Notes under the pieces: model-generated
What the model was told of the DNA's origin: nothing
Database searches by the model: none
What the model saw: only the letters and a program-made list of their open reading frames with translations
Shown here: positions 1 through 11,455 of the stretch, piece after piece
Numbering within the stretch: position 1 is the first letter of the stretch
Layout of the letters: each line of letters opens with the position of its first letter
NCBI GenBank assembly: GCA_015847255.1
Contig: JADLZK010007649.1
Coordinates: 558,001 to 622,000, forward strand
DNA from: Hyparrhenia diplandra
Lineage: Eukaryota > Streptophyta > Magnoliopsida > Poales > Poaceae
Direction: 5' to 3'
Length of the DNA stretch: 64,000 nucleotides
Translations under genes and position numbers: made by a program

Positions 1-363
1 CGGGTTGGACACTTCGGAAAGACCCCGCTTTGCCGAAAGTGCTTATACGTGCGGCACTCGCAAAGTGTGCCTAGTTTGCCGAAAGTGGCTAACGTTGGAC
101 ACACTCGGCAAAGGTGACGGAGGACGCGGGCCGTTTGATCCTGTTATCCTTTGCCGAAAGTGTATTGTTTTGCCGACGCCACGCACTCGGCAAATATATT
201 GTTTTCCCGAGTGTTGTACGCCGCCGACGGCCGCACTCGGCAAAAGTCGCCTTTGTCGAGTGCTCGGTTTGGCACTCGGCAAAGATGCTCTTTGCCGAAG
301 TGCCCGACTTTTTGCCACTCGGCAAACTTATTTGCACTCGCAAAGAAGCGGATTCCTGTAGTG
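1..363. mobile_element. CACTA (En/Spm) transposon terminus, truncated by window edge
   Basis: The stretch is packed with both orientations of a TTTGCCGAGTGC-like 12-mer (ctcggcaaa / tttgccga), the classic subterminal repeat of a large grass CACTA family. It stops at 353-363 in TTCCTGTAGTG, the reverse complement of a CACTACAGGAA terminal inverted repeat. The following AAC would be the 3-bp target duplication, but the other end is outside the window. The ORFs readable here in several frames come from the repeats and are not genes. Confidence 0.85.
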
Positions 364-1141
364 AACATATTATGTTCCTAAATTACCCAATTCTACCATC
401 ATTAATTTAATTAGAAAAACTAGGGGTGTCACAATGCATGCAGTATATAGATGTACTTAGAAGCAATGAGCTTGTTAATTACAATATCAAACACATATAG
501 CTCAAACTAATAATGTGTCAATTAATATATATCAAACATATGTGAAAATGCGATGGAAAGGAATAAATATGAATATGAAATAAAATCTAGTATTGATGTA
601 GCTATATAGGATATGTATGTTGCAATGTTTCAATTAATAGTGTTTCAATTAATAGTAAACACATATATGTAAGTTTCTTATTGAGATCTCATATGTCATC
701 AAATTCTAACACTTATCTATTAAAATTACAAAAACCGCGGAAGCATACATTTTGATCATAGCTCATCAAATGTCATTATATCTAAATGAATCCTTGAAAC
801 AATGTTTTCCCCATAAAGCCATGATTACCATCACATAAAACGTTGACATGTGGTGTTTAAGTGCATGCCAATATCACAACGCTGTTTTCAAATTATTTTG
901 GAATACCCACTATAATGAACCAAATATATGTTATGTCTAAAAATTATGAGCACTGCTACAAGTACAACCCATTTAATTACAAACTCTAGATGGAAAATAG
1001 TTCAAAAATCACTTGGGTGTTCATCTCCATATATGGTTTGATTTACATATATAGTTATATAGAAATAATTTAAAGGGTTAACATTTGTTTACTATGTGAA
1101 CAATCGAAGTGTTGATATATGTGTCTCATGCATAGTTTTAC
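364..1141. other. AT-rich intergenic or intronic DNA, no gene seen
   Basis: No ORF with coding character is visible on either strand. It lies downstream of ankyrin exon 2 and may be part of that gene's second intron, because no further ankyrin exon can be read before the CACTA end at 363. Confidence 0.5.
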
Positions 1142-3202
1142 CTTTGCTTCGAAGAGCAGCGATATGTAGCACATTTTGTCCATATTGTCCACAGTTTGAT
1201 AGATCAACAACATGGGCTTCTGTAATCATCTGAGCGGCATTGCTATTTCCCCAGAACATAGCTTCATATAATTTAGTCATCCTGCTAAGAGACATCTATA
1301 TATTATTGTTATTAAATGTAGCCCTGAATCCAATTTATTGAAAAACAGAGTTATCTAGAGGTGGCTCACGGTTCATAGTATTTAACATTTAGTTATCTTG
1401 AATAACTTATCATACTATTCACTAGGTGACAGACAGACCACACACTTATGGCATGGCATCTAGCGCACTAGCTTGTGTCTTCCATTGCTCCACACGGCAT
1501 GGCATCTAGAGCACAAATGGCTAAACTCCATACTATACATTAAGTGGAACATACACTTCCACCAACCCACTTATGCTTTCATTCTCACTTCACATAAAAG
1601 GGCATGGTTGATAACATGGATTCTTTTAAACTGTACATGTTTGTCGAACTCACGCTTATGAATTTTGGGCGTAATAAACCCCTACAAACTTGTCATCCCT
1701 CCCCCTCTCAAAAGACCAGACACCTTTGTTAGCCTGACTTGGGTACACACAAGTAAGAAAACAAGGACTAGGAACATTTCCTCTTGGCACATATTTTCAT
1801 GCATTAACTTGCTGATGTCCATTCATTAATAACATTTGCGCTCTGAATAGTGCTTTAGCCAACTACATACATAGAAGTTTTGATTCAAGGGTTGTGGTTT
1901 TTGGTAAAAAATAAAATAAACCAAGCGCTATTTTTGGAAATGAGTAACAGGGAAATTACATTAGTGTTATCTTATATAGGCAATCTCATACAAGATAAGT
2001 AACTTTGAGTCAATATACTTTTTTTCAAGGAATCAGCAGGGGAGTCCCCTACCTTTTTTTTTGTATTTTCAATTAAATGAAAGAATGTAACTGTACAAAA
2101 ATTACAGAGTAGCTAGGCTCAAGAGGAGTCAATATACTCCCTCTATCCCTTTGAAGTGTTGATATTATACTGATTCCAGTCAAACTTTTTTTATGGTTGA
2201 CTTGATTTATAGAAAATATCAGAAACACTTATATCTTTAAATAAGTTTATTATAGAAATAGATTCAACGACTAATAGACAGGAACTGACCCCACTTCACC
2301 GTCTTATCGACCATGTATACCCATGACTGAGGCAGCGACAAAGCAATCAACGTGGCTAGGGAGGACGCTCCGTGGCGGCGACGGCAGGTGTCGCCTGAGT
2401 GACCGAGTCATCCTATGGAGCAATGCTGGGGCCTTGTTACATCTTTTCGAGTCCTGACTTTGTCTCAAAGATATGGAGTCCAATTTCAAAACGTATCAAG
2501 TTCGAACATGTTTACTAGTAATATCATAGACACAACTTGTATAACTTAATTGTATACAGTAAGCCATGCTTGTGCTTGTGTTCCTGTGACCATTTGTAAA
2601 TTTGTGTGCTACCTTTTATTCTATAATTCCACTAGGGCTCAGAACCCCTCATGTTATTTTATTTATAAAAAAAAGTTCTATCGTAACGTACGCTACTGCG
2701 CTCCCCAACCCCTACAAGCCATGACTTGTTCCCATCCCCGACGCGGCGTCGCCTCCGTCCGGCGTGCGCAGACCGCAGTTCTAACCAGCTCGTTTATCAG
2801 CTAGCAAGCTCCGCCGCCGCCAACCGGCAATCCTACGCCAGTTGCGGTCGGCGACGCCCCGGCCCGACCTCGCTGCGGTAATTAAAAGCCCCGGCGGATG
2901 TACGTACGTTCTGGCAGACGGCCTCATCGGCTAACTCTAAACGCAAACAGCACGGGGTGAGGAGCGAGCTCCGTGTTAACTAAGTTTTCTCAATCGATTT
3001 TAGGACGTGTCCAAGAAGAATACACACATATATAGAATAGCAGAAAGTAAAAAACTTGCCTGTCACCGGCGTCCTGCCGTCCTGCTTCCATGTCTGGCCG
3101 CACGTCATCGCCGACCTGCTGCCTTTGTTCCGCCGCGCCATTGCGAGGGCGTTCAGCTGATGATGGTGCAGCTGAACTCATCGGCGGCGTGGAGTCTTCC
3201 AT
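1142..3202 (-). CDS. Ankyrin-repeat protein, first two exons only (partial gene)
   Basis: Exon 1 is 3202-3060 and starts MEDSTPPMSS; it is rich in Ala, Glu and Gln and looks disordered. Exon 2 is 1281-1142 and begins after a TTAGCAG acceptor. Joining the two keeps the frame (GAC AG|G ATG ACT) and gives DRMTKLYEAM followed by GQNVLHIAALRSK. The G-x-N-x-L-H-x-A-A core is the start of an ankyrin repeat, and KLYEAMFWGN before it resembles the N-terminus of ACD6-like plant ankyrin-membrane proteins. Exon 1 ends at a CAG|GCAAGT site, which would be a GC-AG intron; exon 2 ends at AAAG|GTAAAA. The 1.78-kb intron holds a LINE tail and a MITE. No later exon is found, so the gene is either cut by the window or broken. 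ACD6 likeness is inferred from one motif; the function is not proven. Confidence 0.6.
2020..2125 (-). mobile_element. 5'-truncated LINE 3' end with target-site duplication
   Basis: A 106-bp insert begins with a T-run (poly-A on the minus strand) followed by the AGGGGACTCCCCT-type hairpin found near grass L1 tails. The 13-bp direct repeat GAGTCAATATACT flanks it at 2007-2019 and 2126-2138. The right copy overlaps the first bases of the Stowaway element, so the LINE landed at the MITE border. Confidence 0.75.
2137..2280. mobile_element. Stowaway-like MITE fragment
   Basis: After a TA dinucleotide the sequence starts CTCCCTCTATCCC, the typical Stowaway (Tc1/mariner) terminus. It continues with the AT-rich interior including agtcaaac. 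No matching GAGGGAG end was found on the right, so the copy is truncated or decayed. Confidence 0.55.
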
Positions 3203-3333
3203 GTTGTTGAATCGTCGTGAGCTAACTACCTAATATATAGCTGCTACAATCGTCATATATATTAGCTTGTTTTGCGACGGGTTGCTTAGGCCGCGTGAGA
3301 TTTGCTTGTTGTGACACGAAGCTTTGGGCAGCA

Positions 3334-3340
3334 TTATATA
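3334..3340 (-). promoter_or_regulatory. Candidate TATA box of the ankyrin gene
   Basis: TATATAA on the minus strand, 132 nt upstream of the exon 1 ATG. Other TATATA-like strings lie nearer (about 3231-3264), so the choice is uncertain. Confidence 0.3.
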
Positions 3341-3344
3341 CATT

Positions 3345-4177
3345 TCCGCGAAAATATGGTCGGTGACGTCATCCAGCTGCCCGGCCTATTTGCTTTATTT
3401 GCGTTCTCCCTGCTTGGAGAGCTGTGCACTGCATCCAGATAGGGGCATCGACCGTGTACAATCCGTGTTTAAATGAAATAATATATAGTATATATGTAAC
3501 CAAACGTCTGGCGTCTTTCCCAGAAGCAGAAGCGAACACGTCTTTTTATTTTGGACGCGTATTAGATCATCAGGGCGGCTTAACTGGCTGACTAGACTTT
3601 GTCATCCAAATTAACGGCCCTTGATGTACCCAACCCAACGGGCAACGGGTGCTAGGTCACTGCTGCGCTAGCTAGTGGCACAAGAATATACTGCTTGTTC
3701 GTTAGGTATACCATGCATGCCAGTAACGCGGTCAGATTTATTTTTCCAACTGCCTCACCGCGTAAGCTACCAAGACACCCAAACTGTGGTTCGATTACGT
3801 ACGGTTGATCCGTATCACGCAACCTAATTCCAAGGATATATAAAGTTATCTCCTTCATGCAGAAATGGAGCTTCAATCTTAAGGAGAAGGACCTGAAGAG
3901 ATTCAATGAAGAGATTCAATCAAGTAAAGGATGGCATCATGGCGTGGCTCAAAACGTTCAATCCATCTTCTATTTTCTTATCAGACGTTGTTGAGCTGTA
4001 ACGCTTTGTAATAAACATTGGTGTTTTTGCTTTTATTTTGCTGTTATTTCAAACTGGTAACCCCAGTAATGTACCCCTAACATGTTGCTTTCTGAAAAAA
4101 CAGAGGAAAACTCTTTTTAATAAACCAAATAAAATTCCCTGGATGTTTTGACTTGTTCGGTTCTTGTGGGAACCATG
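3345..4177. other. Intergenic DNA upstream of the ankyrin gene
   Basis: No convincing gene. Part of it should be promoter for the minus-strand ankyrin gene. ORFs here lack domain signatures. Confidence 0.4.
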
Positions 4178-4180
4178 GCA

Positions 4181-5212
4181 TGTGTTTGGTTGCTTGCCCA
4201 ACCCTGCCCATGGCTGATGCCTCTCGGGCCAAATTCAGCCCGTTTGGTTACCTGCAAGGCCCCCCAGAACCTGGCCAGGACGGACCATCCGTAAGCTCCT
4301 GGCCTGACCCAACTCGAACGACCACATTGGTCGCTCAATGCTGGTCATGCCGAGCTAGCTATCGCGACGTTCCACTCACCGCCCACTACTTCACCCATCG
4401 CCCGTTCTCCTCCTCTCCCACCGGTGCTCGCCTCCCCCGCCAGTGCTTCTTCCTCCCCACCGCGCCTCCCTCTCCCATCACGGCTTGCGGATCTGGCCTC
4501 CATGACGGCAAGTTGTGGCATCCCCGACTCGGGTGAAGCCAAGGAGCGACACGGCTTTGGGGAGCTGATCAACGTGGCAGCAGTCCCGGTGGCACGTGGA
4601 TTCGTTGACCAGGCTGGAAGCGGCGGCTCCGACGACCGAATGACATAGCTCAAGGCGAGGGGCATCCCATGCCACACCCCTTGCTTTTCGGGTGCGGCGG
4701 TTATGTGGGCGTTTTCGCTTCAAGCTGCTGGGACTCGACATGCATGCTCCACCCTAGCCTTTTGGCTTAACGGGTGCGAAGCTTGGCATCACTGCCTAGC
4801 CACAATGCGAGGGGAAGTTGCGGCGAACGCAGAGTGTGGCGCGGTCGCGGCGAGTGTTCGCGCGAGTGGGCCGGCGTCGAAGAAGAGATTCCGCTGCGCT
4901 GCGGCGCGCCGGAGGCGGGCTCGAGGGGCGGTCAGGCGGTCTTGTTTTTGACATGATCCACCCTAGCCTGCGTTGTCGATGGCTTTTGGTGTTCAAGGTG
5001 TCTGACGTTGTTGTTAACGGCTTGCCAAAGCTGACATGGGGGGCGACGGTGCAAAAGCAGATGTGCTCACCATGGCATGGCGAAGAAAAGGAACATGCCC
5101 GCCATGCATTCGATAAATTGTTTTAAAGGGGTGAACTCAGCAGCTCAAACTAAGTCAACCAACCAACACGAACTAAGACTAGACAGTCTCAGCATCGTAG
5201 GCAACCAAACAG
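4181..5212. mobile_element. Possible non-autonomous TIR element with GTTTGGTTGC ends
   Basis: Left end TGTGTTTGGTTGC and right end GCAACCAAACAG form a short imperfect inverted repeat, each flanked by GCA (4178-4180 and 5213-5215). The inside is GC-rich with no recognisable protein. The ends resemble Harbinger-type MITE ends, but the expected TWA target site is missing, so the call is weak. Confidence 0.3.
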
Positions 5213-5322
5213 GCAGTTCTTCACTTGCTAGGGCCAGACCAAGGCTAGCCTAACTTAGTTTTGGTAGCCATATTAAGATAAGAAACGAACCAAACATAAT
5301 CTAATAGTTTTCATTCAGTTTT

Positions 5323-5720
5323 TTTCTATATAAAAAAGAGAAGAAGGTTCTTTTCCTTAGTTCTTTTTTTTTACCGATAATCGTTTTGGCCCATTCTATC
5401 TTTTTTCTAGGCCGTGGCCTTTTCTTTCTGAGCTGCCACATGCACGTTTAGCTACTGGGCTTGGCCCAGCCTCCCAGTTGGCCCTCTCAGAGCATGCCCG
5501 TGACCAATTCCCAAGTTCAGCCGGACCTTTGGGTCCGGTCGCAGCAGCCCAGCTCGTTTTTCGCATGTGCCATGCATCTCTCCACCTTCACGGTCATGGG
5601 TCAAGATGCAGGTGGGGCGGGTTGTGGACCGGCCCACGAGCCGCAAGGCTATCAATCAAGCTATTTAGCGGGCTATGCGGATGTCCGCCAGCCACAAAGC
5701 TATAGCCGCGAACGACTAGT
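5323..5720. repeat. Dispersed repeat, copy 1 (partner at 23610-24110)
   Basis: The segment with AAGAAGGTTCTTT, GGCTTGGCCCAGCCTCCCA and GAGCATGCCC appears again, diverged, at 23610-24110 in the same order. The second copy has extra inserts. No protein was recognised in either copy, so the family is not assigned. Confidence 0.6.
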
Positions 5721-6119
5721 GGGATTAGCGGACAAACATGTCAAGTGACTGCTCGACGATCGCAGGCATGAGCCCGTCATCATGAGCTTCGTTGGGCACG
5801 CGCCATGAGCGCTGCGCCGCCGCCATGGCCGCTCCTGAAAGTCTGGAGCAGAGATCTATAGCTCGCCGTTAAAGCCAACGGGCCCGCCGGCTGCGCGCAT
5901 GGGTTCAGCAGGTACCGATGGCGAGATTGGCGTGCATCGCTGTCGGCGAGGAAGTGTGGTGGGTGCGCGGGCGTGGGACGCCCCGATGGCCTCGTCCGAT
6001 CCCGACGAAGTAGAAGTGCGAGGCGGGACGACCTCAAGAAGGACGGCGCCGAAGTCCTCGCCCCCATGCACGGCTGGCTTAAAGTGCGCTGCGGTAGCGA
6101 GGCGCCGTTTCACCGTCGC

Positions 6120-6440
6120 CGAATGTCTCTCGTGCAACGGTGCTCAGATGCCCCCCCTCAGATTCCATTAGATTATCTTCAAGATTCGCGCAAAAGAGTT
6201 TAGGGTTTGAGCTTAATATAGGGTTTAGCGTGTAACGGGTTAATAAAGAGATTATAGTTTACGGCTTAATATAGAGATTAGGGTTCAAGGCTTAATATAG
6301 AGATTAGGATTTAGGCTTTAATATAGATCTTAGGGTTCAATTTAGTGTTTGGGGTATAGATTTTGGGGTGATATTTGCACGAATCTTAAAGCTGATGTAA
6401 TGGAATGTGAGAGGGGGGCATCTGAGCACCGTCGCACCCA
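6120..6440. repeat. Inverted repeat enclosing degenerate 26-bp tandem units
   Basis: GGTGCTCAGATGCCCCCC at about 6139-6157 is matched by GGGGGGCATCTGAGCACC at about 6413-6430, with flanking bases also paired (about 35 bp per arm). Between the arms, 6205-6345 holds repeats of a unit close to GCTTAATATAGAGATTAGGG. The arms look like the ends of a small TIR element, but no target duplication was found. Confidence 0.5.
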
Positions 6441-7580
6441 AACTGCGTTGGTTCACCGTCGGCGGAACCAGCGGGCTCTCGCCGGCGCCGAAGTCCAGAG
6501 GACGATAGAATTTGCGGGTTCTTGCAGGTTCCAGATGGAACCCTTTTGGCCAACGGCCTTCGTGGATTTTTGATCACTAGGCCGCGAAATCATTTGCGAT
6601 TGGGCCACGTAGCAACAAAGCCCAAGTTTGCGGGGCGGAGTTGTGGCTGGCGGAAAGAGCCCACCCCACCTGCAAGGCTAGACATCCTAACTATGGAAAC
6701 CACTGCCATGCACCACCACTAGTTTGAATCGATCCTTCAGAACTAGAGTAAGCTGCTGAGAAACGATTTTTATCGGTGCTCTTCGGCGTGTTCCCACAGA
6801 TAAGATGTAGGCGAAGACGAAGACTTTGGCACGCATGTAAGGTGGAGCACTAAAACTTTTAGAGAGATCTTGCATATGGCCAATTATATTTGGAGTTATC
6901 GAGTACCGACCGAAGATTCCACTCATACATATAGTACACAAAGATAAGGAAAAAGTATGCCGGGGCATTAGGAAACTGCAGCTTGCAACAAGTCGTCGCC
7001 CGGCTGCATGCGCTCAGCTACCGTTTACTTATTATACTATCGCACTGTACCATTTATTGGCCATTGGCCTTGACCACAACAAACGCGCTTCATTCTTCAT
7101 CTGCTGCTCGTCGTCGTTCGGGTGCACGACTGCGAGGTACGTTCTCCTGCTTCAACTCGGAGACCCAGCCTCCCTTGGTAATTTTTCGTCTTTATCCTTT
7201 GATTTTTGTTCGTTCATATTTCCGATCCTCTGCTAGAGGAGCTCATGTCCTGAAAATATTTTTAAATTTTTGTTTAAAATCTCATCTGTGTTGCCTCTCA
7301 GATTAAGGATCTTCTCTGCTTATGCTTAGCTTAAGCGATCGTATAGACACCTAGTTGTTGGACATGTATTTGCATACCGCCATTATGGAGATCCTAAATT
7401 TGTTCAAGTTGGGATCTAGGAATTTAGAAATTACCGTGTGATGGGGATTTTTAATAATTTTGAATGGAATTTAGGTAGCTACCTATTAGCTAGAGGTTTG
7501 TTTTGATACACAGCTAATTGATAGTTTGAATAGATGAATGAATGTCTGAATTGACTGTGCACTGCTGAATCGATAAGATC
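6441..7580. other. No gene recognised; possible leader exon near 7080-7133
   Basis: At 7130-7136 CGAG|GTACGT is a good donor site after a CT-rich, leader-like stretch. This could be a 5' UTR exon of a plus-strand transcript, perhaps the hAT-like gene at 11456, but no start codon or matching acceptor links them directly. The rest is AT-rich without coding signal. Confidence 0.25.
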
Positions 7581-8100
7581 TTTTTTTTTTCTTACCAGAC
7601 ATAACATTTCAAGTTATATTAAACTAAAGAAAAGCAACAGACTTGATTACCAAGCAAGCTAGTGAAGATGGTCACAGAGAACTCGACCACGGACTCCATC
7701 AAGTTCAAAGTTGTTGTAGGATTACGTGTTTGGGAACTCTAAGGTCTCGGTGTTTAGATCAAACCCCCGTCGAGTATGCCAGAACCACCAGAGCGGAGAG
7801 GAACGCCACGGCCTGCCACAGAGCTCTATGATTCGGGCAATAAAAGTTATAAAACCATTTCCACAGCGTGATAGCTAGTCGGGGCGATGTGATCGAATCC
7901 ATCGACGCCATCGAGGCAAACAGATCCTGTGTAGCAAGAGTGGAGTGAAGCTGTTCCGAGGTTCTCGGCGATGGCGCCGGTGGAGCGGCTCAGAGCTTCT
8001 TAGCACACTCAGCGCTGCCGAAGGGATGACCGCTGCATGCCCCCGTAAGCGCCAGGCTTCTGCTGCATGCTCGTATAGATGTATGCAGAACTCCACTTTT
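7581..8100 (-). mobile_element. Possible retroposed segment with poly-A tail (minus strand)
   Basis: A 10-nt T-run at 7581-7590 reads as a poly-A tail on the minus strand, behind a low-coding stretch running back to about 8100. No target duplication and no known LINE or gene sequence was recognised, so the origin is open. Confidence 0.25.
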
Positions 8101-10439
8101 ATTAACGAAAGTGTGCTTTAGCACGTATTGTATCAAGAGAAATTAGAGTTTTTATAAACCCCACGATAGCTGATGGCGAGATGCCAAAGGTCAAAGTGAG
8201 GAAACATAGCACAAGGCGCCGGAGGAGAGACGTTGTACTAAGACTAAACCGATGCGCTACAAACAGTAGACGACGGCCGCAAAGCCAGGTCAGGTCCCCA
8301 ACGGCACGGGCCTCGAATGACAAGGACGCATCATGGGGAACACCCCGCCGCAACATCTCCCACTTGGCCGACGTGACATCCCCTCTAAGTGTTGGTGGAA
8401 ACGTGCTTCCAGCGTTGGGTCTGCGGGTTTGGAAAGGGGGTCCGCCGGACGGCCTTCCAACCTGTTCAGCAAGACCCAGCACGCCCCGCATACCGGGATT
8501 GGGGTCACGCGGCGGACTTAGCAGCCATCCCGAGTTTGCGCCGTGAGCCCCCGTGACGCCGGTTGACCCGAGGTCCGGAATAGTGGCGGGTCGAGTAGAG
8601 GCTCTTCAAGCGGCAGGGTGACGGAGTCGAGGAAGACGACGACAGATGCAGCTGTGGGGACAGCTGAGGTTACCACAGATGTCATAATAATCCTCACTGG
8701 ACAGCCCGCAAGAATCGCGCCGATCGAGGAGAGCTCGCCCGGGCACATGGTCCCTAGCGGGCGATTCAGCCGCATAGGTCCCGGCAGCGGGCGTCCCGAC
8801 GGATCCCTCCATAGACAGCGCTACATCCTCTAGTGGCATAACATCTGTGAAGTTGAGGCCGACCATACGTAACAACGAAGGAGGCTCCGACAGCACTGCC
8901 TGGGAGATCACCACAGTAGGCAGACACGCGACGAGGAGGCCACGAAGCTCATCCAAAGATGAGGTCCACCCGAGCAACGAGGGTGGACACGCCGATAATT
9001 AGCGCGGGCGATGTTGACCTTCTTCGAGGCGAGGTTCGTGGGCAGCCGCAGCATCGCCGACGCCGGAGGGGGTCGATTGCAGGATCGGGCCCGATGAAGA
9101 AGGAAGGTACCGGGCGGCCCGATGCCCGTAGAGCTACCTAGCCTGTCGCCACGGCCGCCGACATCACAACAATCTCGATGGTAGGGCGGTCGTGTTCCCG
9201 CGCCAGTTCACGCAGGGGTGTTGGGGAGGGCGACGGTCCCGATGCTTGCAGTTCCTCGCCTCGGCATTGTGATGAGGTAGAAGACGCAAATGTGATGTGG
9301 AAAGGGCATTAGGCCGAGACGTGGTCCCCGACTATACAGTTGAAGCAGAGGCCGATGAGTGAAGGCGGCACAGGTCGCTGGTGACGAGGGTGAGGCATGG
9401 TGGCGGCCATGCCTACGCCTCTAAACAAGCGTGAAGCCATCGGCTTCGATAGGGGCGAGTAGAACGCGTACCAGTGGCGGTAGAGGTCCTAGCTCGCTAC
9501 GACGGCGACGGCGAACCTGAAGGCGGAGGCCAAGGCTACGACGGGGCGCTTTGTGTAAAAGTGGGACTGCAGGATCGCCGCCGGCCGAGCCGTAGGGGTG
9601 CAAGCACCATTGCAGCCGGAGGCGCCGCAAGAATGCCGCCCGCATCACCGCTGCCCACCTCCCCGCGAAGACACGACCCGGGGGCCGCCATGAGGTCAGC
9701 CGACGGTGCTCCACGGGCGCTAACGATGGTGCCCGTGGGCCTCCACGGGCGGTATAGTCGCGGTTCCAGAAGCCCACGACGAGCTCTCGCAGATGCCCCC
9801 GCCGAGGAGGGATGGCCATGCGCCGCCGCGACAACGGTGGGGCCTCCGGCTCGACGAACTCGTCCTCATTGTCCAAGCAGTCGGAGATGGAGCCGTCCAC
9901 CAACCGCATTCCTTGGGTCTTCCAATGGAGGGAAGTAAGGGGCCGCGATCCGTAAAGAGGGCCTTGCCGCACTGGGCCGGAGACAGCCCCCATGGCGTGA
10001 CGCTGACGGGAGGAGCGGTTTGCCGCTGGCTGCGACACCACTAATCCATTCGACGGAGGGAGGTGAAGGCATTGGGCCAACACCCGCCGATGCGGAGGCA
10101 GGGGTGGTGGGAGACGCCGATGAGCACGGAACGAAAAGGCACACATGGGCGAGCTGCTGGGCGGCAACCACCATGAGTGGCACGGGCGCAGCAAGGGCAG
10201 GAAATCTCCCTACAAGGGAACTCCCGTGACATCATCCTCCAACATCACCAGCGCGCATACGTAAATGCACACCGCAAAGATTCGCGATGGCGCCCGGGCG
10301 GCGGCATCAACGCTATTGAGGGTGTCCGCCGCACCGCCGCAGCCCATCGCCCCGCTGATGCACCCGCCCACACGCCGCAACAGCCGCACACGACCTCAAC
10401 GTGTCCGCACCGCATCAAAGATACACAACCGCCGTGGGC
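8101..10439. other. GC-rich region without supportable gene
   Basis: Long overlapping ORFs occur in several frames on both strands, as expected for DNA with few AT-rich stop codons. The longest (9421-10194 minus, 257 codons) is rich in Arg, Pro and Ser and has no recognised domain or splice structure. It may be decayed TE sequence. Confidence 0.4.
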
Positions 10440-11020
10440 GACGCCGAGATGCGGCGGCACCGCACCACGCAACGATGCAAACCGCTCCGGGGGGGGGCAC
10501 CGTAGGCCCCACAGCGTGCATGTAGGTGGGGATGTGGCCACCCGCGCGCCGGTGCCGCCCCGCCCGAGACAACCTCCACGCGCTCGCAGCTGCGGGCGTA
10601 CGCCGGCCCGCTGGTGGTGTCAATAGGAGCGGGAGCACCGTGGAGGTGTCTGGGGTTGGATCCGTGGTGGAGGTCGTAGATTCGGAGTTGGCGGCGGGCG
10701 GAGGCCGCGCGCACACAACCTCGAAGTCCGCACTATCGCCGGGAGACACATCCGCCATGGTGACATCGGAGATGCGGCGGCACCGCAAGACGCGAACGAT
10801 GCTAACTGCTCCATGGGGGCACAGCAGGCCCCACAAGCGAGCGAGGTGGCGGTGCGCGCCACTCCGCTGCCGTCGGTCGAGGGCGCCGCCCTAGCCCGCA
10901 GCAGCCTCCGTGTGCTGTAGACCGGGGGGGGGCGGGCGGGCGGCGGAAGGAGCGGGAGCGCCGGGGATCGGATCCGTGGTGAAGGTCAGAGATCCGAGTT
11001 GCGGCGACGATGGCCGCCGA
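10440..11020. repeat. Imperfect tandem duplication, unit about 325 bp
   Basis: GAGATGCGGCGGCACCGCA recurs at about 10448 and 10770. The pair GGAGCGGGAGC ... GGATCCGTGGTG recurs at about 10626 and 10952. The shared offset of about 325 bp indicates one tandem duplication just upstream of the hAT-like gene. Confidence 0.55.
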
Positions 11021-11440
11021 GGGGTTGCGGCGATGGCCGACGGGGACAGCGGGCGAGGCCGGACCTCAGATCGGGTCGGCTGCGACCGCAGCCGGCCCAG
11101 AGCTCGCAGAGCCAATGAAGATGGGTAGAGGAGGGGCGGGGTGGGCGGCGGCAGCGGCGCGCGATGAAGGCGCCTGGGAGTCCAACCCGTTTCGGGGGGG
11201 ACCCAATGAAGAAGATCATGCAAAACTCCATGCAAGCAAAGAAATGGCCTGTGGCAGCCCACAAGTGCCTGACGTTGTACAGGCCCGGCACATCCAAGTC
11301 AATTTATGCACTTTTATGTGTCTCCTTCAGCTTTAAAGGATCCATGTCACCGAATTAAGCCACCAGAACTCCAGCAGTACCTTTACCAATTTTGTTGCAA
11401 CATTTTTTCTGACCATTGTATAAGTAAAAAAAAAAAAACC

Positions 11441-11453
11441 TTTTGTATTCCAG
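11441..11453 (+). promoter_or_regulatory. 3' splice site of a 5' UTR intron
   Basis: TTTTGTATTCCAG ends three bases before the ATG at 11456 and follows an A/T-rich stretch. A leader intron just upstream of the start codon is plausible, and it favours 11456 over the upstream in-frame ATG at 11306. Confidence 0.45.
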
Positions 11454-11455
11454 CT

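Noticed and set aside
5..410. Six overlapping ORFs near the left edge
   Set aside because: They are translations of CACTA subterminal repeats.
9421..10194. 257-codon minus-strand ORF
   Set aside because: GC-rich DNA has few stops; overlapping ORFs exist in other frames, composition is Arg/Pro/Ser-rich and no domain or splice site supports it.
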